DNA of 64,000 nucleotides from Rhynochetos jubatus (Eukaryota > Chordata > Aves > Eurypygiformes > Rhynochetidae): NCBI GenBank assembly GCA_027574665.1, contig CM050652.1, positions 7,358,589 through 7,422,588 of the forward strand, in the 5' to 3' direction. Each line of letters opens with the position of its first letter. Within the stretch, counting starts at the first letter, position 1. Positions 11,201 through 22,213 of the stretch are shown piece after piece. The translations under genes were made by a program, and so were the position numbers. The notes under the pieces are model-generated. The model saw only the letters and a program-made list of their open reading frames with translations. It had not been told where the DNA came from and searched no databases.

Positions 11201-14200
11201 GATATTTAAACCAAAGGTTTCTCCCTCCAGGCTGTGTCATTTTCTTTGCTGTTTCTGTGGTGATGCAGGTGATTTAAGCCTTTTAATAAAACATAGGTCT
11301 GCTGTGTCTCTCTCTATGCCTTTAAAGTATTGACAGAGTTGAGTGTTAGTCCAGGTATCAAACAAGAGAGCACGGTGCTCGGAGTCTGGCTGCCTTTCTG
11401 ATGGGTGTAGGTGATCTGAAATCTCAGCCCAGCTGTCTTTTATTTATATATCCACAGTGATTCCTTTGTAGTCCAGGGTACAAAATGTCAAACGCAGATT
11501 TCTTTCCCCCTGCCCACCCCTCTTTAAACTGGGCAACGTACAAAGATGAATATTTGGCTGAGTTAGTGTCCCCACAGGAAGAGACGTTTTCGTTACCTTC
11601 TTCACTCTATGCTTCTCTGATTTGAGTAATTCTTCTCATAGTTTGACATTTGGTTCATCATATTTAGTTATTTTTGTACCAATGTCTGAGCTGGACGATT
11701 CCTATTAAAAAAAAAAAAAAACCAAAACCAAAAAACACCAAATTCCCTGGCCAAAACTCCCTGTAGTTCTTTATGTTTCTTTCTTTTGAAGAGTAATCAT
11801 GACCATGAAGAAACAGGATCTGTCTTTGGGGATCAGCCAGAAATACACCACTGTCTCAAAGAGTTTGCAAAGTTTTACTTTAGGCACAGTAGTAAAAAGA
11901 CTTTCTGTAACACCATTTAGAATCTGAATGGAAAAGTGAGTAGAAGGATCAAAGGGTTGGTGAGGATGGAGGTCTTTGCCTAACCCTTCATTGTATCTTT
12001 CTGCCCTTTCTTTGACCCTTTGGCCTTTACCCTTCTCCACCGTCCACCTTTCGCATCCTGGCCTCAGTGTGCCCACAAGGTCCTGCTCTCCTCTCCCTGT
12101 GCCCTGATCTCTGAAGAATCTCACCAATTTAAATGCAGCTTCCTTTGGATATGGACCTCTGTCCTGTTAGCTGTGTCCTCCTACCCAAACTCCCATCTCA
12201 GCCTGGCTTCCTAACATCTGGGGACATCTGGCCCTTATCTCAGACCCATCATGCCTGAAGGGGAACAGTGACTCTCATTCCAAGTGACCCTTTCTCCCTT
12301 TTTTTATTCACCGGCCCTATGACCTCCTCTTATCCATCACTTGGGCTTACAACCTGGATGTCATCCTCATCTTAGACTTTTCTCTCTATTCTCAGGGTTG
12401 TGTAGACACTTTCCCCATAGCTTCTCCCAGACATTGCCTTTCCTACCCTTTACACAAGATGCTGTGCAGGGTCTTTTCTCTCATGTTTTGAGTCCTGCAG
12501 CATCTTTTCTTTTTTCCTGGGCAGACCCAGCCTTGGCCCACCACTGTCCACCCAACTTGTCGCTACACACACTATTTTTCTAGCCCATCACTAGTGATCA
12601 CGTTCACCACTCATCTTTTCCCTGGGCTCTCTTGGCTACCCGCATCCACTCCTTGCTCCATGCCAGGCTCTTACAGAAGAGCTCCGAGGCAAGGACCTCC
12701 TCAGCTCTGTGTTTCTGCAGCATCTGGTTTGTGAGCCATGACTGCAGGTCCAAGAATAAGAATAGCAACAACGTGCAAGCTGATTCCAGCCCAAGTCAGC
12801 GAAGGCCAGAAGTTGCTGCGCTCAGAAGCCTGTTCATAAATCAACATGAAATGTGCTGTCTGAGCGTAGCTCCCAGTAGACACACATCTGCATAACACAT
12901 ACCACTGACACAACTGGTGATGGGAAAAATATCTAAACATATCATTCCCACAGCTGTGGAGGAATGTATAAAGATGTTGAATTCCCCTGTCCCTGGGGTG
13001 AACCCTGGTCCAGGTAAATGCGCTTCTTATAAATCAGATATTTACAGGCAGAGGGACTATTAGGAAAATCTAATCTGGCCACACTGGCTAGAAGAGATCA
13101 TCCAGGGATTCCTGTGTCAATATCATAACTGAGTTTAAAAGAAGAAAGCAGAAGAAAGGCATCTAACCCTCACTTTAAAATCTCAGATGGTGGAAAAGCA
13201 AACCCATCCCTTAGTGAGTTGTTCCAATGTTAAAATCTTGTGATTTTTCCCATTTGAGATTTGCATAGCTTCAGCTTCCAGCCATGGGATCACGTTGTGC
13301 TGTTGTCTGCTACTTGAAAAAAACCCAGCCTTTTCTTGGAACTTCTCACCCAGTTTTGGCATTTATAATCCACTAATCAAGCACTCCCTCAAATAAACTG
13401 AATGCAAACAGTTTCTTTTAAGTGGTGGCATGATGAAATTATCGGTTATTGTTGTAGCTTGATTGCCCCAGATTTTCAACATCCTTTTCTCCTGCAGAGG
13501 CCAGAGATAAACACTGGATTGTAGAGAACGGTCTCCAAAGAGCCACAAAGAGGGTAGCACCACCACTTCTATTTGGTTTTCTGCTCCTTCATCCAAGAAC
13601 CACCTTTATTCTGCTAGCCAGCATTACACAAGTATGGAGCAATTTCCATTGGTCCTTTTCCTGAAGAAAAATGGTATTGGCAAAGTACAGTTTGCATTTC
13701 AATCCTAGCTCAGCCAAGTGAAGGCAAGTCTGGCCTGCTTTTGGGCCAGAGCAATCATCCCTCCTGCACGCAGTCACTCACACTGAATCTCTTCAGCTAC
13801 AGGATCATAGGGGAGTGATGAAGAAAGTGATGCTGGACGTGTCTGATTTCTAATGCAGCAGTGATATTGTAGGACTTTGGCTTCTTGTCTGGAAATAAAA
13901 AGATGGAGATGAGAAATGTTTTGCCTTTGTTTTAATAGCTTGAGTCTTCTGGATTTATATCCTGTCCCTCTTGTGTTTTCAAAGACTTGAATCTGGTATA
14001 ATTTTTGAATCACAGCTGGAGGTAACATGTTTGACACTGTCTTTTTCGAAATTTATTGCTGCTAAATGGTACCAGATTGCCAGGGCTGACTACTCTCTTT
14101 TCTTCCAGCAGAAGACCAGCAGGACAAACCTGAGCTGGGGAAGGGGTTGCCTTTCCAAAGGGCCAAGATGCTCCCAAATCACCGCTTACTCTCTGGGTGT

Positions 14201-14389
14201 GGAGATGATGTGCAGGAAGATCCAGTAGAGGCGGGTCATCAGAGACATCTCTCCCTGTGTAGCCTTCCAGCCAGCAGGAACCACCTTACCTCTGCTTCAT
14301 CACTCAGAAACCAGCATCTGACCTCAGAGGATTTTGTATGGAGCCCGTATGGTAATGAGAATCACGACTCTCACGCCATTACTGACTGA
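8186..14389 (+). CDS. Candidate unrecognised multi-exon protein gene (nine segments)
   Basis: Nine open segments on the plus strand can be joined through GT-AG sites with matching phases into 975 bases, 324 residues plus stop: 8186-8264, 8330-8521, 8688-8723, 8894-8944, 9540-9676, 10267-10375, 10833-10862, 12954-13013 and 14109-14389. I do not recognise the product. It has no signal peptide or membrane span. It is Ser-, Glu- and Leu-rich, with a short probable helix (QESMKLTSELNELEGDL, about residues 175-191) and a polar C-terminal exon ending in SHAITD. Good points: strong polypyrimidine acceptors at segments 3, 6, 8 and 9. Weak points: a 65-base first intron, an uncertain donor for segment 2, an acceptor for segment 5 without a pyrimidine tract, and three possible acceptors for segment 7. 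It would lie head-to-head with CCDC3. It may be a real lineage-specific gene, a fast-evolving known gene, a decaying gene, or partly chance. I chose the segments by eye, so selection bias is real. Confidence 0.45.
8330..8521 (+). CDS. Candidate gene, segment 2
   Basis: The acceptor is TTTCCTCCTAG. The peptide begins ELTEAASGFSSFLADGSEND and looks coding up to about 8428; the rest is more hydrophobic and less convincing. The best donor in phase is TTGA|GTGAGG at 8521-8522. A weaker one is at 8485. The change in character near 8428 is not matched by a GT, so the donor may be lost or misjudged. Confidence 0.4.
8688..8723 (+). CDS. Candidate gene, segment 3
   Basis: A 36-base segment after a long pyrimidine tract ending CTCTCCAG. 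In phase 1 it reads LCKDYKLLGAE. The donor GAAG|GTGCCT is weak. Confidence 0.35.
8894..8944 (+). CDS. Candidate gene, segment 4
   Basis: A 51-base segment after CTCCCTCTGGAATAG. In phase 1 it reads SSDSAVCRKWAEDFNK, with donor AAAG|GTAATA. Phases match both neighbours. Confidence 0.4.
9540..9676 (+). CDS. Candidate gene, segment 5
   Basis: The peptide VLQVMGETFSPSKVV...VGSNVQ ends at a clean donor CAG|GTATGT in phase 0. The acceptor is doubtful: an AG just before 9540 fits the phase (another before 9552), but the upstream 60 bases are purine-rich and an in-frame TGA lies just upstream near 9527. A decayed, longer exon starting after the CTTCAAG at 9500 is possible. Confidence 0.45.
10267..10375 (+). 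CDS. Candidate gene, segment 6
   Basis: The most coding-like segment. The acceptor TTTCTCTATCATCCTGCAG and donor GAAG|GTATGC are both good. The phase 0 peptide begins SGHVSVLGIQQESMKL and continues with a short charged helix (TSELNELEGDL). Confidence 0.5.
10833..10862 (+). CDS. Candidate gene, segment 7 (small exon)
   Basis: A 30-base segment after CTTTTCTCTTCCAG, reading LSNKELVTP with donor CCAA|GTAAGG. Two upstream AGs allow other starts: one at 10791 keeps the frame and adds 14 residues; one at 10778 meets a stop in the required phase. Confidence 0.4.
12954..13013 (+). CDS. Candidate gene, segment 8
   Basis: A 60-base segment between TCATTCCCACAG and CCAG|GTAAAT. In phase 1 it reads VEECIKMLNSPVPGVNPGP. 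Confidence 0.45.
14109..14389 (+). CDS. Candidate gene, terminal segment
   Basis: After the acceptor CTTTTCTTCCAG an open frame of 93 codons in the required phase starts AEDQQDKPELGKGLPFQRAK and ends in SHAITD and TGA at 14387-14389. No canonical AATAAA follows closely; an ATTAAA is near 14730. Confidence 0.45.
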
Positions 14390-17300
14390 GCAGGAATAGG
14401 CATGCATGTCCAGGAGGCTGCATGGCCCTGACCTGGGACACTCCCATGCAGACCAACATTTCTTCTTGCACTTTGCCTGGATAAAATGGAAAGGGGAGAA
14501 AGGCATCTTATAATGAGAGACCTTGGCACCATATATAGTTAATGCAATTGAACTCACACTCTGCTCAGTTTTCACAACCGTGTTCTTACTCTGCTGAGTT
14601 AATTCCCTTTGATGTCTCTTCTGTCCCTTCCCTGCTTTCGTTCAGCCTAAAATAACCCAACTGTCCATCTTGCTTATGGAATTACTGAACTTTTAAGAGA
14701 ACACAAAGTGCTCTCACATGAGGATTTGGGATTAAACCTCTCTTGTGTATGTTAAACATAACATCTTAATTCTTCCACTGCTGGAGGGCAAATGAGTCTC
14801 CACAACCCCAAAGAAACCTGCTTTCAAGCACTATAGCAAAGGTCAGTGTGATTTGTTTCTCATTAGAGATGTTTCCGGTAAAGCTGTCTCATGGTATATG
14901 ACAGTTCTCTTACAAAACACCTTTATGCAATTTAAAGCATTTTTACTTAAATATTTTTCATTGTAAGACAACATATGCTTAATTTTCAGCACATTTCTCC
15001 CAAATGGCACTAGTCAGTGAAGTACCTGACTTTTTCCCAGGGATGTGGTAAGGAATACAACTGCTTGCCATCCATGTCTCATCCAACACTCAAGGAGCTC
15101 TGGAATTGGAGGGGGGGAATCCCACTGAAGCTGGCAGTTCCCTGAACTGGGTTTGACTCCAGCCTCCTGGCTCTGGGAGTACGTGCACCTACAGTACACA
15201 CATGTGTGCACATCTGGAGGGGCAGACCTGTGGGAAAGAGGGGCAAGGCAGCACAAATTACTGAGTGGTAGATTACTGTAAATGAGTACAGGGGTGAGAA
15301 ATGTCCCTGCATGCCATGAAGTCCCACAGATGAAGGGAAAAGGAAATAACATGAGAGATGAGGCAGACACAGTGATCCAGATGCTAAGAGAAAATCAGAG
15401 ACAGCAGTGAAAGGTAGAGGAATTGGGAGGAAAGACAAGAAATGCCTAAGGGCAGGACAGAAGGGGCAGCAAGGTAACTGGTCAAGGAAAATTTTAGTCA
15501 AAGAAGGAATGACTGAGGGAGTTAAGAAGTTTGGAATTTAACTTATTGAACATCATATGGTAAAACTAATGAAATAGGGACAAAAAAGGGAAAAGAAAGA
15601 AGCAACTAGAATCCTAAGCTTTTTCTTTTACATGACCACTGATTGGAAGTGTCTGATATAAACACCATCAGAGACACCTGCTTTTCCCCAAGGAGCTGTC
15701 AGCCCTTCTGTGAAACCAGCTTTCACTCAGCAGGCTCACACTGGCCAGCTTGCATCGCCTCTTGTCCTGAAACAAGCTGGGCTTAGCACGAGTGTCACAC
15801 TGTGCCTGGTGCCCGTGACCTGCCCTCAGCTGGAGAGCTGCCCTCCTTCCTCTGCCTGCCTTCCCCATCATGGCCCTGCCATCACCCCCCCCTCCCCTGT
15901 TTGCCTCATGAGCATCCCCACATCTATTTCTGGACCATTTAAATGAAGTACCAAGGGAAGGAGAGAGGTTGGATTTCTTGTCTCAGGTGGCTGTATAAGT
16001 TGTATCCAGGACAGTGAGGGCTCGTAGCCTTCCCACCAATGTTCATCAACACTCACATGAGATATGTTCACTCCCCACAAGCCACCTACTCCCCACCCAC
16101 CTGGCAGTGAGTTTCTCTGTAACTGCTGCTGAGAGGGCATCAACCCATCTAGACAAACTCACGAAACAGCTCAAGGACCTGCTCCATTAGCATATGGGCT
16201 TTGTATTCTTCTGTGTCTTGAGCAGGTCTTGTTCTTCCATGTTATGCTTTTGAATAGGACTTTCCAGGTCTTTGACACAGTCACTGTGTTCACAAAGAAG
16301 CTGACATGAAAGCACATTCCCCCTGCCATTGTGCTGGAGGTTTATTTGGATTTTAGAAATTGCCCCCAGCAAAAGATAAAAAAACTACACTTAACACAGT
16401 GAGTAAACCCGAGCACGTGGCCAAGGTAGTGAAATGGGCTCTGATCCAACTCTCCCACCACAGATTGCTCCCCCCTCTCACTGCAATCAGCTGGCTTATA
16501 GCGGAGCAAAACTGTCCTCTGGACTCCAGGGAATGTCTTCCCGAGGAGCTGGGGAATGCCACCAGCATTAATGAGCGTTTCACTTGGATGCCGGTGATGA
16601 GCGCTGCACTGCTGATGGGTGTGGGTTGGTCATCTAGTCCTGCTCCTGACCTCCTGGGCAGTGAGATGCTCCCACATGCCATCGGCATTACCAAGGAGGA
16701 AATGCCTCCAATGAGCGTGCCTTGGCTAAATGAAATGCATCCATGCGGCTTGCTGATTAGGAGAGGCTGACGTTACGCTGCTGCGCAGTAGGTCAGTGCC
16801 TTTGCACAGACACAGCAGCCAGCACCAGGTCTTATGTCAAGGCCAGGAAGCTGCTCCTGGTCCACCACTTCAAGGATTGATGACACGTACAAGGCAGGTG
16901 GTGTTGGAGCAGGTGAGGGCTACAGAATCCAGCAGCAGCCTAAGCAAATGATGTGCTGGATTATATTGCCTGTCAGCAAAGCTGTCTGGTTCTTCCTTGG
17001 ACTGAGCTAACTGTTCAAACTGAAACATTACATTTTGTATGTTTATCTTGTGTAGATTTATGTGGAAAATGTTACCATGGTCTCTTCACCAGGCAAGGCT
17101 AAAAAGCAATGTCTTGCTTTGCTTGTGTTGGAGACTGTTCTTGTGAGTAGATGCAAGACCTTCCTATCAGGATGAAAGGTGGGGATGGAGAAGGAGATTG
17201 ACTGTAAGGATAAGATTTGGGACCAAAAAGCCAAGCCTGGTAGGTCACATAGGTAGCAGCTTCTTACTACATAAAGGAATTGTGAATTAGTGTGACACTC

Positions 17301-20300
17301 AGATAATATGGAGACAAGCATCACAGAAAAGCCCATACAGATGTTAATAGTTCTGCCTCTCAAATCCTTAATGAATCAAGGACAGGGGATTTCAGGACAT
17401 TTTCACAATGAACAGTGAAGATAAAATATAACTGCTCTCTAGAAGGCCTAGGAGACAGCAGAGGTTCTTGTGCTACTGAAGATTTACCATTACTCTTTCG
17501 CATCCATGTGCACTTAGCACTTGTTGAGACACCAGGAAGCACCTCTGCTGTTCCTAGTTCCAGTGCAATAGTTAGAGACCTGCCTTCTGCAGACAGCCTG
17601 CTAAAAACCCTGCTGTGCAGAGGCTCGCTGGAGGTGGGCGCAGGCACAGACAGAGGTCTCTGAAACACTTAGGAAGGGCTTTCATCGTGTAGACACTCCA
17701 AAGAAACTGTCCTCACTACTTGGAGGGCCATGCCATCCCAGGAGTTACTGGGAATAGAGTACAAATTCACTTGCAGCCCCACCGTCCTCTTGCTGTGAGT
17801 TCACTGCTGAGGTGCAGCTCCAAGCCTTTTCTGCTGCACAGGTGATAACATAACCATAAGGGAAAGGAAAATGTCTCTTTCACAGAGATATATGTTAATC
17901 TCCAGTTCTGATTAAATATATCCCAGCTGCTAGGAACAGCTGTGAAAGGTTTTTTTTTCTTTGCCTTTTTCAAGTGTGATGCATTCCTGCTCTTCACCAT
18001 CCCCTCATGAAGGGGGGAAGAAGAGCATCGGATAAAAGCCTTGCTCCAGGGCAAGAAAAGATCCAAACTGCATCTTTGCATAAATCTGTCACTTTGATTC
18101 CCCTGAGAACAACTGCAAACTTGAAAAATGGCATAGTGAAGCTGGCACAGGTGTTAACTCCTCTTCTTTTTTTTAATTGGTAAAAGAAAATAGGGAGAAA
18201 ATGCTGCTGCAAACAGCACACACACCCACCCCACACATCCCCAAAAATGATTTCTTTCATTCAGCTTCAAGCTTCATTAGCACTTCCAGGACTGTCTCTG
18301 TGTTGATAAAAATCTTATTTCTAAACCAGAAAGGAAACCGGGAAATTGTCCTGTATAAGTTTCTGCTGCAAAAACCACATTAACCACCCTTTGCTGCTTC
18401 TGCTGTTTTATTCTCTCCCTGGAACAATATGTGAGGAGTTTTTAGTCTCTTTCTCACTTTTAAATGCTAATATAGCAAAGATTTGCTGGGCTTGACTCGG
18501 GGGCGGGATGGCAGCCCCTGAGGAGGCTCAGTGATGTCTTTCACCCCAGGGTCAGCTTTGTATCCTGCATTAAATTTGGCTATTTTACTTGAAACAAAGA
18601 AACACTGTTGTTACAAACACTTCTCCTCTCTCAGGCACTTTCATCCCCAAACCCTTCAGCAACAAGTGGCCAGATTTTGCTCCAGCGAGCGGAGGCGGCC
18701 GTAGGGACTGAGTTCATCTGTGCAGGGGCCCAGCACAGCGATGCCCTGGTCCCACCCCAGGAGCACTGACAGTGCCAAGGAAACCCGGAGGCTGGGGATG
18801 CCCTGAGACAAGTGGAAGGAAGCTGAACCACCCATGGCAGGGCCCCCCACACCAGCAGGAATGGCATGGGCACCCCTTGTCCTGCCTAGGGCTCTTCTCT
18901 CCCCCAGCCACCCCATGCAGACCCTGGCTGCCTGCAGCTCAACTCCACACCCCTACCTTTATCCCTTAATCTGTCGTGCTCTCATTAAGCACAAAGGGTT
19001 TTCCTTAAGGCTCCATTGTGAAGAAGGAAATTGCTTTTGCCACTGCAGTCCCAAGGACTGTACATTTCTCAGGCAATCAGACCTTTATCAGGCTCTATGC
19101 TACAAAGATAAGGTTTGCTGCATCTGTGTTGGCTGACACAGATGTATAGCTTAAATAGCATAAGTGAATTGCTTTGGAGTCCTTTTTTTCTTCATTTGGG
19201 GCTGGTTTTTTCTTTGTTTTTGTTTTAAGTCCTTGTCCAGTTCATTGATGAGACTGTATTTGCAGTAAATGAAGTGAAAATATTTAGGACTGTGTCGGGT
19301 ATCACTAGTCACAATGTCCAAGCCTGGCAAGCTGCTCCCTCCAGGTACCCCAAGTCCTTCTCCTCAGGGCTGCTCTCAATCCATCCTCTGCCCAGCCTGT
19401 ACCTGTGCTGGCATTGCCCCGACCCATGTGCACCCAGAGAGAGTGCCTGCCACATTGCTCACCACTTTCTCACACTGCACCACCCAGGACTCATGGTGCT
19501 GAGCCAGGAGACTCAGCTCCTGCTCTGACATCGGGGGAAGCCGCCCACACCAGGACAGCTACAATCCTACTCAGCTATAATCTGAAAGTGTGTGGAAAAT
19601 GGTTCACCCACCAAGGTAGCTGTGCATTTCAGTGCTGCATTGCCTGTGTTGGAAGCCAAACTAATAATAACGTTTAACCAAGTTCTGCATAGGCTGAAAC
19701 CTGACTTTTGGCAGTTTCTGCCTAACAATGAGCAAGATTTTGGTGTCTCCATCATCAGTTTTTCTTCTGGGGCTGTCGTTCCTATTCAGCAAACAAGCCA
19801 TGGGTGGCTTTCCTCCAGATTGAGGATACCTGTGGGTCTTGTGAGTTGTGGCAGGAGGGTTACATGGGGTTGGGTTTAAATAGGTGAAAAGTCAGAATTT
19901 GTGATGTTCTTGCAGCCTGTGCAATTAATTCATAATGACAGTGCTAGCACAAATTCCACCACTGCAGTACATGGCTGTGCCTGGGGACATGCAGAAGTTA
20001 CAGCTAATGTACAGCCCTGCCTGTTGCGTGACAACTGATGGATCACACTGAATCATACCAAGAGTTGTGTTGTCTTGTGCTTGGGGTTTCTCATTTCAAC
20101 AACCTACCAACCCTCACTGAAATCAATGGGACCCTGAAACTGATGTTTTTAATGTGAGTTGGGTTGAGTGCTGAAACCCAACATTATTTGAGATCATCTC
20201 TCTTACACTGTCCTTCTGAGATCCAAGAAATTTACTATGGACAAGTGCTATCATATGTAGATATGGTGAATATATAACATGATTAATACTCCACAGTTCA

Positions 20301-22142
20301 GAGCTCAGATCTCTCTTAAGCAAAAGATCTTTTTCTATCCGATACCCAGAAGTGGTAGAAGACAATTTCCCAAGAGGAGTCCCTCGATCTTAAAATCATT
20401 TCCCTCTAGGTTCAGTTTTCCTTAAAGGTATTTGAGAAAGTCATGAGTCCTGCATGGATTGGAAATTGCAGAACATTTTCTGAAAGGCAACAGAAATGCA
20501 CTGAAAGACAGTAAAACCTGGTCCAGCAGGTAGGGACTTGGACTCCAGATACTGGAATGTAATTCCCTTTTCTGTCACTGGCTTCCTGTGACACTTTGGC
20601 TGAGTCACCAGAAGGCCAAGTACTTAAAGATATGAGTCTCAGTCCCATTGTATCCCAGATTTCCATTTGTAACTAGGGATAACGCAATCTTCTTTGATCG
20701 CAGTGGTGTGGTGAAGCAGAGATCCTGGAGTATCACAATACTATAGTAACGGGGACTACATGAATAAAACTCACATTGTAGGAAAGACTACTAATAAAGA
20801 ATTTATAACTACCAAATCAAGGAAAAGAAATACAGCAGTGAAATGTTCAGAATTGTTAACTGTGTGTTTAAAGGTTTGGGAAAATGCCTAGAGCTGCAAG
20901 TAGGTGCCAGAGAAATTAATTATGATAATAAAACTTCTTGGGAAGAGGTGGAAACACTGGAATGATCAAATCTTGTGTAATTAGGAGGAACAGTTTCTGT
21001 CTTCTCAGTAACACAGAGCTGCAAGGAATGTGTGTGTTGCCTCCAGAAATGTTAGGGGCCGGGATGTCATTCTTTTAGAAACAAAACAGACAAGAGCTGA
21101 AAGGGAAAAAAAAAAAGGAAGAAAAAGAAAATAAAAGCCAAACCAAACAAATGCCTCACAGGTCACAATGCAGCAGCCAGAGCTTTGAAAGACAGCCGGG
21201 GAAATTCCCTGAGAAGCTTCCCTCTGCTCAGGTAGGAATTCCTCACCCTTAACCTTTGTTTGGGATCAGCTGAATCGTGTTATATGGTCTTATTTTTCAC
21301 TCTAGCCATGCACCTCCAGGCTGCACACATCCAAGGGGATTCTCAGGGACAAACAAGCCTCTACTCTTCCTTTCTCTCCTCTGGTCCTCATGTTCATGGT
21401 TAGAGGTTCTTTTCCAACACAGTGGTCTCTGCTGCAGCCACACTGGTCTCAAAGGGCAGTCGGCAGAGCCACTGAGACCACAAATGCTTATTGCAGTGGA
21501 AAGCCTGAACTTGCTCCTTCACTGACATATTTAAAGGCAATATTTGGCAAACTGCTGCTCACTGCAAAAACTCATTCATAAAAACCCATCCCTGATGACA
21601 AGCTGGCAGCTCCATTACCTAAACTCTGTATAGAAACCACAGGTCACTGGTGACTGTTGCAGGCTGTGCTGTTTCAAGATGAATTAATTGCCTCCTGGGT
21701 TTCCCTTGGCTCTGCAAGGCTTTTCCTGGGTTCACACATACTGCTAACTGCTGCACAGAAAGCCAGTGGGGAAAGATAGGACTGAGTGAGGAGATGCAGA
21801 TGGGCCCTGTCTAGCCAAGCTTTGGTTTCGTTGTCTTCTGAACATCACGATCTCTTCATGCTGCAGCTCTTGTTGCCCTGTAGGCCATTGAAAAGAAATA
21901 ATTAAAAAACACATTGCAAGCCATGAAAATGAAAAGGTTTGGACTTGATCTGCTGTTTGGGAAAAAGGCTGGAAACCCTACTCTGCTGAAAGGCAGCATT
22001 AGCTGAGCTTCTCAGAAACTCTTACAGGCTTCGTCCAAACTTCATCCAGGGTCCACAACTGCAGCTTGTGCTGTCCCTTTAAAGGAAGCTTTGATACACA
22101 GTAGTGGGATTCCTGAACACACCAGTACAGAAGGTTTCCTTG

Positions 22143-22213
22143 ATTCTTATCCCTTATGGAAATGGCATGTAATTCTTACTCCTTATAGAATTGGCGTGCA
22201 ATTCTCTATGGAA
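22143..22213 (+). repeat. 29-bp tandem repeat, about 2.4 copies
   Basis: Two adjacent 29-base units (22143-22171 and 22172-22200), each starting ATTCTTA and sharing CCTTAT, GAA and TGGC blocks, are followed by a partial third ATTCT copy. The first two units differ at six positions. Confidence 0.75.
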
